NCBI GenBank assembly: GCA_028866905.1
Contig: JAGWHI010000011.1
Span: 1-32,877 of the forward strand
DNA length: 32,877 nt
Direction: 5' to 3'
Source of the DNA: Microcaldota archaeon
GTDB lineage: Archaea; Micrarchaeota; Micrarchaeia; Micrarchaeales; Micrarchaeaceae
In this document: positions 15,922 through 22,987 of the stretch, piece by piece
Numbering within the stretch: the stretch's first letter is position 1
Layout: each line of letters starts with the position of its first letter
Notes under the pieces: generated by a model
The model's database searches: none
What the model was told of the DNA's origin: nothing
What the model saw: the letters and a program-made list of their open reading frames with translations, nothing else
Translations under genes and position numbers: made by a program

Positions 15922-17655
15922 TTAAATCTCGAGATACCTCTCGAGTTCCTTTAGGCCCATCGCGTTTATCACGCGGTCCTTTGTGAGCCAGCCCCTCCTT
16001 GCCGTCCCGACGCCGTAGCGCATGTACCCGAACTGCGGGGTCCTGTGCGCATCGGAGCTTATGGCGAACTTGACCTTGTACTTTGACGCGGCCATTATGT
16101 TGGTGTCGTTGAGGTCCAGGCGCTTCGGCTGCGCGTTGATTTCAAGTGCGACCATGTTCCTCTCGCACGCCTCGTACACCTTCTCCAGGTCTATCTTGTA
16201 GGCGTCCCTGCTCGGCATCTCCCTTCCCGTCGGATGGCCCAGGACATTGATCAGCCCGGAGTCTATGGCCTTCACAACTCTCCTTGTCATCTCCTGCTCA
16301 CTTTGATTAAATGCGCTGTGGACCGACCCGACGACCCATTCCATCGACTTCAGGGACTTGGCATCTAGGTCCAGGGAGCCATCCTTCAGTATGTCGCACT
16401 CTGCCCCCTTGAGTATCCTTATCCTGCCATCCAGTTTCCTGTTGAGCGCATCGACCTGCTTGAAGAACGCGGCGAACTGCTTCTCGTCCATCCCATTCTC
16501 GACGTTAAGCGACTTTGTGTGGTTTGTTGAAGCGAAATACTTGTAGCCGAGCGACGCTGCAGTGCCGGCCATCTGCGGGAGCGGATCCGTATTCCAGTCC
16601 TTGTCCCTTCCGTGGGTGTGCATGTCCCCCCTTATGTCCTTGAGCTCCACTGGCATCTTCAGCTCGTTCCGCTGCGCCAGCTGCACCTCCCCGCGCGCCT
16701 CGCGCATCTCAGGAGGCATCCACTGCATGCCGAGCTTGGCGTATATGCCCTCCTCGTCCTTAGTGGGCATTATCCTGCCCTTCCTATCTAAGAGCCCGTA
16801 CTCGTTCAGCTTGTACCCCTTCCTGACGGATATAGTCCGGACCTGTATGTTGTGATCCTTGCTGCCCGTGAAGTACTGCACGGCAGCGCCGAAGCTTTCG
16901 ACAGGTATCACCCTGAGGTCGCAGTTGAGGCCTATCTTCAGCCTGACCGCGGTCCTTGTGGGGCCCTCGGCTATGGTCTCCTCCACCTCGGGCAGCTTCT
17001 CGAAGAACTTCATCACCTGGGCGCTCTTCCCGGACAGCGCGAGTATGTCGAGGTCGCCGACTGTCTCCCGCATGCGCCTGGCCGAACCGGCCACCAGGGC
17101 CTCGTCGACCAGCCCGCTCTTCTTCAGCTTTGAGACTATCTCCTCCGCCACGGGCAGAGCTTCGCCGAGCAGCATCCTTCCCGAGCTGCTGGCAAGCAGG
17201 TCGAGCCCCTTCTGCATCATCTCCTCGCTCTTCTCCCCGAACCCTTCGAGCTTGCTTATCTTGTGGGCTGCGATCGCCTTCTTCAGCGTCGGTATGTCCT
17301 TGACTCCGAGCGCCTTGTATAGCGCCAGCGCCTTCCTTGCGCCAAGGCCCTGTATGCTGGTCAGCCCCTTCATGTCAATCGGGTACTTCTTCTTCAGCAT
17401 CTCGTACTTGGACATGCGCCCGGTCTTTATGAACTCCTCTATGCTGCCAGCTATGCCCTTGCCTACTCCGGGAAGCTCCATGAGCGCAGCCATGCCCCCG
17501 CGCTTGTATATGTCCTCGATCGGCTCCTGGAGGCTGGACACGGTCTGGGCGGCCTTCTGGTAGGCGCGCACCTCGAACCTTATGGTGGGTTTGTCGTCGA
17601 GGCTGAGCATCGCGGCTATCTCGGCGAAAAGGTCCGCTATCAGCTTGTTGTCCAT
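15922..17655 (-). CDS. DNA polymerase X with PHP phosphoesterase domain
   Basis: Family X DNA polymerase of 577 residues, a repair (gap-filling) enzyme. Helix-hairpin-helix motifs at LPGVGKGIAG (61-70) and IQGLGARKAL (101-110), nucleotidyltransferase Asp pair in VGDLDIL (Asp201, Asp203) and third Asp in NCDLRVI (Asp246). The PHP domain from about 340 supplies a metal-dependent nuclease: DMHTHGRD, GAECDI, GSVHSAFN, GHPTGRE and SSDAHR are all present, while the usual TDH is TNH (STNHTKS, about 377-381). The architecture is that of bacterial PolX. A TATA box centred about 27 nt before its ATG is apparently shared with the divergent gene. Confidence 0.92.
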   Translation of the reverse strand: MDNKLIADLFAEIAAMLSLDDKPTIRFEVRAYQKAAQTVSSLQEPIEDIYKRGGMAALMELPGVGKGIAGSIEEFIKTGRMSKYEMLKKKYPIDMKGLTSIQGLGARKALALYKALGVKDIPTLKKAIAAHKISKLEGFGEKSEEMMQKGLDLLASSSGRMLLGEALPVAEEIVSKLKKSGLVDEALVAGSARRMRETVGDLDILALSGKSAQVMKFFEKLPEVEETIAEGPTRTAVRLKIGLNCDLRVIPVESFGAAVQYFTGSKDHNIQVRTISVRKGYKLNEYGLLDRKGRIMPTKDEEGIYAKLGMQWMPPEMREARGEVQLAQRNELKMPVELKDIRGDMHTHGRDKDWNTDPLPQMAGTAASLGYKYFASTNHTKSLNVENGMDEKQFAAFFKQVDALNRKLDGRIRILKGAECDILKDGSLDLDAKSLKSMEWVVGSVHSAFNQSEQEMTRRVVKAIDSGLINVLGHPTGREMPSRDAYKIDLEKVYEACERNMVALEINAQPKRLDLNDTNIMAASKYKVKFAISSDAHRTPQFGYMRYGVGTARRGWLTKDRVINAMGLKELERYLEI

Positions 17656-17677
17656 ACGGAACAGCTTCGATGCGCAT

Positions 17678-17688
17678 GATTATAGACT
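17678..17688. promoter_or_regulatory. Single TATA element shared by divergent leaderless genes
   Basis: The spacer between ATG 17655 (minus) and ATG 17710 (plus) is 54 bp and has one good TATA element at its centre: gattatagac on the plus strand, gtctataatc on the minus strand. It is about 27 nt from each start codon, the distance for leaderless transcription in both directions. A second AT stretch at 17695-17704 is too close to the plus-strand ATG to serve that gene. Confidence 0.5.
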
Positions 17689-17709
17689 TTTGCAGTCATA
17701 TAATCATAC

Positions 17710-18288
17710 ATGGGGGATGAAGGGTACGAGCGGGAAGCGAAGCTCAACCAGCTGTACCTGGCGATCATTTCCAGGTACAAGGAATACATAGAGGAAAAGG
17801 AGAGCATAGCGGTCGCCGAGCTGCCGACCCTGGTGAGCCCGAAGAACCCGCTCGTGGTCGCAAAAGCCAACGAGATAAAATCGTCGTTCGGCACGTACAA
17901 CTACAGCGCCAGGTTCAATGATGCGGGCAGGATCGCCTTCGATTTCGTCAGGACCCGCGTTGGGGAGGTGACGCTGCCGCTGCAGTTCTGGATATCCCCT
18001 GAGGAGACACTCCGCTTCATGATGGGGGACGTGATGGACAAGAACATACTGCTCTGCAGCCTGCTCATCGCACTAGGTAACCCGTCGGCAAAGGTGCTCG
18101 TTACCATCAGAGACAGCTCGCTGAAAGCCGTCACGTACTACGAGCTCAATGGAAAGGCCTATGCCATGGACCTCTCGTCAGGCATAAAGGAGTACCAGGG
18201 CAACGATGCGTTCGTAGCGACTCTTGGAATCGATGACGAGACCACGGCCTACGAGTTCAACGACCAGATGTACAGGGACATCTCCTGA
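17710..18288 (+). CDS. Transglutaminase-like protein, catalytic residues apparently lost
   Basis: A 192-residue cytoplasmic-looking protein. The stretch FWISPEETLRFMMGDVMDKN followed by ILLCSLLIALG matches the transglutaminase-like core pattern W-x-x-PEETL ... GDCxDkaiLLaSLLraLG, with Val at the position of the catalytic Cys (residue 108). The downstream strand that should carry the catalytic His reads KAVTYYELNG with none, while an Asp follows in AYAMDLSSG. It is therefore probably a non-enzymatic relative, perhaps binding peptides or polyamines. The fold call rests on pattern memory, not a profile search. It is divergent from polX and monocistronic. Confidence 0.5.
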   Translation: MGDEGYEREAKLNQLYLAIISRYKEYIEEKESIAVAELPTLVSPKNPLVVAKANEIKSSFGTYNYSARFNDAGRIAFDFVRTRVGEVTLPLQFWISPEETLRFMMGDVMDKNILLCSLLIALGNPSAKVLVTIRDSSLKAVTYYELNGKAYAMDLSSGIKEYQGNDAFVATLGIDDETTAYEFNDQMYRDIS

Positions 18289-18329
18289 TTGGTTGCAGCG
18301 CAAATGTTCTGCCTCGGAGCATGACAACG

Positions 18330-18338
18330 AATAAATAG
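18330..18338 (+). promoter_or_regulatory. TATA box for the Sec61 beta gene
   Basis: gaataaata-type element about 30 nt upstream of ATG 18365, giving a predicted start of transcription about 5 nt before the ATG. No other candidate lies in the 76-nt spacer after the transglutaminase-like gene. Confidence 0.45.
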
Positions 18339-18364
18339 ATTGGCATGCATCATCTATTGATTTT

Positions 18365-18526
18365 ATGCCAGGACTTGGATCTCCGCAGACGCAGGCCGGG
18401 GTTCTCAGCTTCTACGACGCCCAGACAAAGGGGCCGAAGATGAATCCGAAGGTCGTGCTGATAGCCGTGGCTGTGTTCTCCTTCGCTGTCCTGGTGATAG
18501 ACCACTTCCTGTACTACGCGGCGTAA
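18365..18526 (+). CDS. Preprotein translocase subunit Sec61 beta (SecG-like)
   Basis: A 53-residue protein. An N-terminal Gly/Gln-rich segment leads into AGVLSFYDAQTKGPKMNPKV, the archaeal Sec61 beta pattern (AGLxxFxD ... GxKxxPKxV). A single transmembrane helix, VLIAVAVFSFAVLVIDHFLY, ends the protein. It is the small tail-anchored subunit of the SecYE-beta protein-conducting channel. Length and topology (cytoplasmic N terminus, C-terminal membrane anchor) are normal. Its TAA stop directly abuts the stop codon of the convergent AbrB-like gene. Confidence 0.88.
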   Translation: MPGLGSPQTQAGVLSFYDAQTKGPKMNPKVVLIAVAVFSFAVLVIDHFLYYAA

Positions 18527-19384
18527 TCAGGCGAGCTTGAATACGTCCCTTCTGACTTCTATGAATTCGCCGCTCTCCGACATCAGGTAGAGTATCGCGC
18601 GCACACCGTCCTCGTCGACGCCTATCGCCTTCGCTATTTCGGTGACGCTCATGCCCTTCGAGCCCATCAGCTTGGTTATCTTGGGCGCGTTCTGGTTTAT
18701 GAAGTCGCGGAGCACCACGTAGAACTTCCTGTTGAACGCGCGTATGCCCAGCACAAGGCCCCTCCTTATGCTGTCCTCCAGCTTCGAGGACAGGCTTGCC
18801 GCCTCGGCGTCGGTCTGGACGACTATGTATCCCTTTGTCTCCAGCAGCGTGACTGACGCATCGCTCTCCTTGAGTATCGACTCCCATTTCTTCTCCTTGG
18901 GCTGCGCAGGAGCCGGCGCCTCGGCCTTGCGGGGCTGCTCCTGGGCGGCCTGGGGCTGCGCCCTCTTGCCGAAGAGGAACTCGTTGTAAACGCTCCTGGG
19001 TATGCTGTACTTCGGTTCGGTTTCCCCCTCCTTCTTGTACTTGGTGACTGCCTTCTTTTCCAGAAGGCTCTTCAGGATGTCGAACTCGTCGACTGTCAGC
19101 GTCTTCTTCACCTTGGCGTCGGTGCGCTCGCCGTACCTTATGGTGTCCAGCCTCCTGAGCACCTCTATCTCCTGGTCCGACAGCCTTGCCTGCTCTGGCG
19201 AATATCCGGTGTGAAGGTTGCCGAGGAGCTTCGCTATGTCATCGGGCTTCGCGAGCGATACTATCTTTGTGCCCTTCTTCATGTAGAACTTTACCTCGTC
19301 GCCGTCCTTCAGGCCGAGGGCCTCGGCTACGTTCGTGGGTATGTTCAGCGCAAGGCGGTTGTTCCACCTGAATATCTTTGCCAT
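18527..19384 (-). CDS. AbrB-type DNA-binding protein with C-terminal winged-helix-like domain
   Basis: A 285-residue putative regulator. Residues 1-50 are an AbrB/SpoVT swapped-hairpin domain (IFRWNNRLALNIPTNVAEAL, then GLKDGDEVKFYMKKG). A charged helical region follows, then a disordered Pro/Ala/Gln/Lys-rich linker (about 145-165, AQPQAAQEQPRKAEAPAPAQ). The C-terminal domain has a helix-turn-helix-like MSVTEIAKAIGVDEDGVRAI preceding strands FIEVRRDVFKLA. No metal-binding or ligand motif is visible. It is divergent from nnr with a 47-bp spacer and one central TATA element, so it may regulate itself and nnr together. Specific targets unknown. Confidence 0.7.
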   Translation of the reverse strand: MAKIFRWNNRLALNIPTNVAEALGLKDGDEVKFYMKKGTKIVSLAKPDDIAKLLGNLHTGYSPEQARLSDQEIEVLRRLDTIRYGERTDAKVKKTLTVDEFDILKSLLEKKAVTKYKKEGETEPKYSIPRSVYNEFLFGKRAQPQAAQEQPRKAEAPAPAQPKEKKWESILKESDASVTLLETKGYIVVQTDAEAASLSSKLEDSIRRGLVLGIRAFNRKFYVVLRDFINQNAPKITKLMGSKGMSVTEIAKAIGVDEDGVRAILYLMSESGEFIEVRRDVFKLA

Positions 19385-19401
19385 CAGCGCACCAAGGAAA
19401 C

Positions 19402-19412
19402 CGATTTATAGG
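19402..19412. promoter_or_regulatory. Single TATA element shared by AbrB-like and nnr genes
   Basis: Within the 47-bp divergent spacer the only TATA-like sequence is cgatttatagg (plus) / cctataaatcg (minus), about 25 nt before nnr ATG 19432 and 23 nt before the AbrB-like ATG 19384. Both genes would be leaderless. The architecture is the same as at 17678-17688. Confidence 0.5.
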
Positions 19413-19431
19413 CTTACAGTACTATTTCACC

Positions 19432-20973
19432 ATGCAAGGCTTAAAAGAGTTCTCCATCTACACGAAAAGGCTTATAGGCGTGAAGGACGCCTACGCCATA
19501 ACGGCCAACGCCGCTGCGCTGGGCATGGACGAGCACACCGTGGACGAGAATGCGGGCTTCGCAGTCGCCATAGCGATAGAGAGAAGGCACAAGCGCGACG
19601 CGGTTCTCTTCGTATGCGGGCCCGGGGGCAAGGGCCAGATAGGCCTGTCGGCAGCAAGGCACCTGGTATACAACTCCAACGTCTCTGTTGCGTTCGTGGC
19701 CGACCCGGGCAAGGGCGCAGGCTACAGGGAGGGATTCGAGTACAGGTCGGTCAACGACGCGGTTGGCGTGGCCGACATAGGCATGGACAACATCAACGAG
19801 CTCAAGTCCATGGCGAAGAAGCCGGAGGTCGTTGTGGATGCGCTGCTGGGCGTTGGCATGAAGGGCAGGCTTTCAAGCCTGATGATAAACGCCATAGAGG
19901 CGATAAACAAATCCGGGAAGCGCATACTGTCCATCGACGTGCCGTCTGGAATAGACGCGGACACAGGCAACCAGAACCTGGCGTGCGTTAAGGCCGACGA
20001 GGCGCTTGTCCTGCACAAGATGAAGAAGGGCGTCGAGCTGTCCAAGTCTATAGGTGGCTCTGTGGTGCTGGATGTTGGGATACCTGTATCCGCGGAGCTG
20101 CTCTGCGGGCCAGGCGACGTCTACATGGCCACCGAATCCAGGATGCTCTACTCCAACAAGTACACCCATGGCAAGGTGATGGTGGTCGGGGGCAGCAAGG
20201 ACTACACCGGCGCGCCGCTGCTGTCGGCGTTCGGATCGGACAACGCCTTCGCCGCGCTGCGGTCCGGCTCAGGCTACGTGACCATAGCAGTCCCGAAGGG
20301 AGTCAGCCAAAGGATACAGTCCATATCCGAGGACCTGATTGTCAACGAGATCGACATAGAGGGGGACCCGAAGGGGGCCGCTGCAAGGGCGGCGCAGATC
20401 AAGCACGACGTCACAGTCATCGGGCCGGGCCTGTCCAAGAGCGACAATGTTGTGGACTTCGTCGAACGGCTCCTCAAGTCCGAATCCGCCAAGGGCAATG
20501 CGGTCGTGGTGGACGCTACCGCGATAAAGGTGCTGGCTAAGATGCGCATAAACATAAGGAAGAACATGGTGATAACCCCGCACGACGGCGAGTTCGAGAC
20601 GCTGAGCGGCATGGACCTCAAGGACAGGAGCCTCCATGAGAGAGTCTCGCGCGCCATTGAGTTCGCAAGGATACATGGGTGCACGCTTGTGCTGAAGGGA
20701 CACGAAACGATCATAACCAACGGCGAGCTCCTCAAGATAAACAGGGCGAGGAGCGCGGCGCTCGCGGTCATGGGCACCGGCGACGTGCTGTCCGGGATAA
20801 TAGCGAGCTACGCAGCGCTGCACAAGGACTTATTCGAGAGCTCCGCCGCAGCGGTGTACGTGCACTCGGCGATCGCGGACAGGCTCTACGAGCAGAAGGG
20901 CGCGCACATAATAGCGAGGGACATCGTTGACGCGCTACCCGAGATGCTAAAAAGCTTCGATACAATAGCATAG
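19432..20973 (+). CDS. nnr: Bifunctional NAD(P)H-hydrate repair enzyme (epimerase/ADP-dependent dehydratase)
   Basis: A 513-residue fusion of YjeF-N epimerase and CarKD dehydratase, repairing hydrated NADH/NADPH. Epimerase: DENAGFAVAI, DALLGVGMKG and the catalytic SIDVPSGIDADTG are present, but the usual GNNGGDG loop reads GGKGQIG, a notable divergence. Dehydratase (from about residue 245): GKVMVVGGSKDYTGAP, LRSGSGYVT, VIGPGLSKS, ITPHDGEFE, VLKGHETII and MGTGDVLSGIIA, all expected for the ribokinase-like fold. ATG 19432 is preferred over the in-frame 19378 because a TATA box sits 25 nt before it and the earlier start overlaps the divergent gene. argS begins 9 nt after its stop, so the two are an operon. 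Confidence 0.92.
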   Translation: MQGLKEFSIYTKRLIGVKDAYAITANAAALGMDEHTVDENAGFAVAIAIERRHKRDAVLFVCGPGGKGQIGLSAARHLVYNSNVSVAFVADPGKGAGYREGFEYRSVNDAVGVADIGMDNINELKSMAKKPEVVVDALLGVGMKGRLSSLMINAIEAINKSGKRILSIDVPSGIDADTGNQNLACVKADEALVLHKMKKGVELSKSIGGSVVLDVGIPVSAELLCGPGDVYMATESRMLYSNKYTHGKVMVVGGSKDYTGAPLLSAFGSDNAFAALRSGSGYVTIAVPKGVSQRIQSISEDLIVNEIDIEGDPKGAAARAAQIKHDVTVIGPGLSKSDNVVDFVERLLKSESAKGNAVVVDATAIKVLAKMRINIRKNMVITPHDGEFETLSGMDLKDRSLHERVSRAIEFARIHGCTLVLKGHETIITNGELLKINRARSAALAVMGTGDVLSGIIASYAALHKDLFESSAAAVYVHSAIADRLYEQKGAHIIARDIVDALPEMLKSFDTIA

Positions 20974-20982
20974 ATTGGTTTT

Positions 20983-22851
20983 ATGCCGCTGTCACCGTTC
21001 TCAGCAGTGAAGGCCGACATAGCGGAGGCGATAGGGGCCGAGCTGAAATCCACGGTGCACCACGCGAGCGGGGTTGCCGAAAGCATAGACAGGTCGAAGG
21101 GATTTGGCGACTTCTCCTCATCGATAGCGTTCAGGATAGCCAGGGAGCAGAAGAGGAACCCCAACGATGTCGCTGCCGAGATAGCGTCCGGGTTGAAGGG
21201 GATAAGGAACGTCGAGAGGGTCACGGCGGAGGGCGGATTCGTTAACTTCCATCTCGACAGGCCCGCGTTCTCCACAATGACGGTGAACGGTGCGCTTAAG
21301 GAGGGCGGGGGCTTCCTGAAATCCGATTCCGGGAAAGGGAAATCGGTGATGATAGAGTACATAAGCACGAACCCGAACAAGCCATGGCACATCGGCCACC
21401 TTAGGAACGCGCTGCTCGGCGACGCGCTAGCCAACCTCTACGACGCTTGCGGCTACAAGGTGGAGCGCGAGAACTATGTCGAGGACCTCGGCCTGCAGAT
21501 GGTGGAGAGCCTTTGGGGATACCTCAAGCTCAGCAACAAGCCGGACAAGAAGTTCGACCAGTGGCTGGGCGAGGAGTACGTCAAGGTAAACAGGCACATG
21601 CAGGCCAACGACATAAAGGAGGAGCTGTCGAAGCTGATGGAGCTCGTGGAGCAGGACGGCACCTACGAGCGCAAGATGGTGCGCGATATCGCTGAGATGT
21701 GCGAGTCCGCGCAGTACGAGACGGCCAGGAACTACAACATAAGCCAGGACGTCATGATATGGGAGAGCGACATAGTCAGGGCGAGGCTCGTGGACAAGGC
21801 GCTGGGCCTGCTCACTAGGTCGGATGCGATAAGGAAGGAGACGTCCGGCGAATACAGGGACTGCGTTGTGATGGACCTGGACAGGGTCAAGGAGCTGCCG
21901 AAGGAGTTCGAGGGCGTCAAGGAGCGGATAAAGGTTCTGGTAAGGTCGAACGGCACAGCCAACTACGTGATGAAGGACATAGCGTTCCACATGTGGAAGT
22001 TCGGCATGGTGGAGGACACCTTCCTGTACAGGACATTCATAGACAGGCAGGCGGACGGCAAGCCGCTCTACACTACGTCCGGGGAGGGCAAGAGGATGAA
22101 GTTCGGGAGCATTGGCAGGGCGATAAACCTCATAGACGCGAGGCAGAGCCACCCGCAGGCGATGCTGAAGCTCGCGTTCAGGGCGATGGGCAGGGACGAC
22201 ATCGCAGACAGCATAACCCACCTGGCGTACGCGAAGGTGGACGTCGCAGGCGGATCGCTGTCCGGCAGGAAGGGCACATGGATAGGCTACAGCGCCGACG
22301 ACCTCATCGCAGAGGCCGAGGCCAAGGCGCGCACGCTGATAGGGGACAGGTTCAAGATAGACAGGGAGGAGCACGAGAGGATAGCCAGGCTGGTCGCGCT
22401 CGCCGCAATAAAGTTCGAGTTCATGGGCATAAGCCCGGAGAAGGAGATAATGTTCACGTGGGACAGGGCGCTCAACTTCAGCGGGGTGTCTGGGCCATAC
22501 TGCCAGTACACTTACGCTAGGGCGACAAGGATAATAGAGAGCTCTGGGATGAAGCACAGGCTCGGCTCGGAGTTCGCGAAGGTGTCGGACCACGAGTTCG
22601 AGATGGTGAAGCTCCTCTCCATGGCCAGGGACGTCGTCCAGAAGGCGTGCAGGGAGAACAGGCCGAACGCGATAACCGACTACCTCGACAGCCTCGCTAC
22701 GGCGTTCAGCGCTTTCTACGAGACCACGCCGGTGCTCAAGGCCGAATCCGAGAAGGATGTGGCCAACAGGGTGGCGCTTGTTGCCGCTCTGCGCGACACA
22801 GTGGGTGGGATGCTCAGGCTCATCGGGATAGAGCCGATAGAGAGGATGTAG
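20983..22851 (+). CDS. argS: Arginyl-tRNA synthetase
   Basis: Class I aminoacyl-tRNA synthetase of 622 residues. The N-terminal Add1 domain (SKGFGDFSSSIAFRIAREQ) recognises the D-loop side of tRNA-Arg. The catalytic domain has IEYISTNPNKPWHIGHLRNA with the HIGH motif and the ArgRS-specific NPNKP. KMSKS is degenerate as is usual in ArgRS (GEGKRMKFGSIGRA region). The C-terminal DALR anticodon-binding domain starts around SGPYCQYTYARATRIIES. Complete and normal length. It follows nnr by 9 nt and is followed 49 nt later by tRNA-Arg(CCU), its own substrate. Confidence 0.95.
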   Translation: MPLSPFSAVKADIAEAIGAELKSTVHHASGVAESIDRSKGFGDFSSSIAFRIAREQKRNPNDVAAEIASGLKGIRNVERVTAEGGFVNFHLDRPAFSTMTVNGALKEGGGFLKSDSGKGKSVMIEYISTNPNKPWHIGHLRNALLGDALANLYDACGYKVERENYVEDLGLQMVESLWGYLKLSNKPDKKFDQWLGEEYVKVNRHMQANDIKEELSKLMELVEQDGTYERKMVRDIAEMCESAQYETARNYNISQDVMIWESDIVRARLVDKALGLLTRSDAIRKETSGEYRDCVVMDLDRVKELPKEFEGVKERIKVLVRSNGTANYVMKDIAFHMWKFGMVEDTFLYRTFIDRQADGKPLYTTSGEGKRMKFGSIGRAINLIDARQSHPQAMLKLAFRAMGRDDIADSITHLAYAKVDVAGGSLSGRKGTWIGYSADDLIAEAEAKARTLIGDRFKIDREEHERIARLVALAAIKFEFMGISPEKEIMFTWDRALNFSGVSGPYCQYTYARATRIIESSGMKHRLGSEFAKVSDHEFEMVKLLSMARDVVQKACRENRPNAITDYLDSLATAFSAFYETTPVLKAESEKDVANRVALVAALRDTVGGMLRLIGIEPIERM

Positions 22852-22864
22852 GGCGGGGCAAAAA

Positions 22865-22873
22865 GTATATAAG
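22865..22873 (+). promoter_or_regulatory. TATA box for tRNA-Arg(CCU)
   Basis: gtatataag about 32 nt upstream of the first tRNA base, in the 49-nt spacer after argS. This spacing suits a start of transcription a few bases before the mature 5' end. Confidence 0.5.
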
Positions 22874-22900
22874 ATGCAACGCGCATAGATATTGGAAAAT

Positions 22901-22975
22901 GGGCCCGTAGCTCAGCTTGGATAGAGCGGCATCCTCCTAAGGTGAAGGTCGCGGGTTCAAATCCCGCCGGGCCCG
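22901..22975 (+). tRNA. tRNA-Arg (anticodon CCU)
   Basis: A complete intron-less tRNA of 75 nt. Acceptor stem GGGCCCG pairs fully with CGGGCCC and the discriminator is G; CCA is not encoded. D stem GCTC/GAGC, T arm GCGGG-TTCAAAT-CCCGC. Anticodon loop CTCCTAA puts CCT at 22936-22938, reading AGG. The anticodon stem GCATC/GGTGA has one G-A mismatch at its base and one T-G pair. AGG is by far the commonest arginine codon in the window. An exported-protein gene starts only 12 nt after the 3' end. Confidence 0.93.
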
Positions 22976-22987
22976 TGAAGTGATTAT

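Noticed and set aside
21427-22593. A 388-codon open frame opposite argS, and similar long ones opposite the prenyl synthase (5880-6848) and DP2 (13968-14882)
   Set aside because: These are shadows. Heavy use of AGG, GAC, ATA and similar codons leaves the antisense frame free of stops; translations are rich in Leu/Val/His/Tyr without any domain and lie entirely within certain genes.
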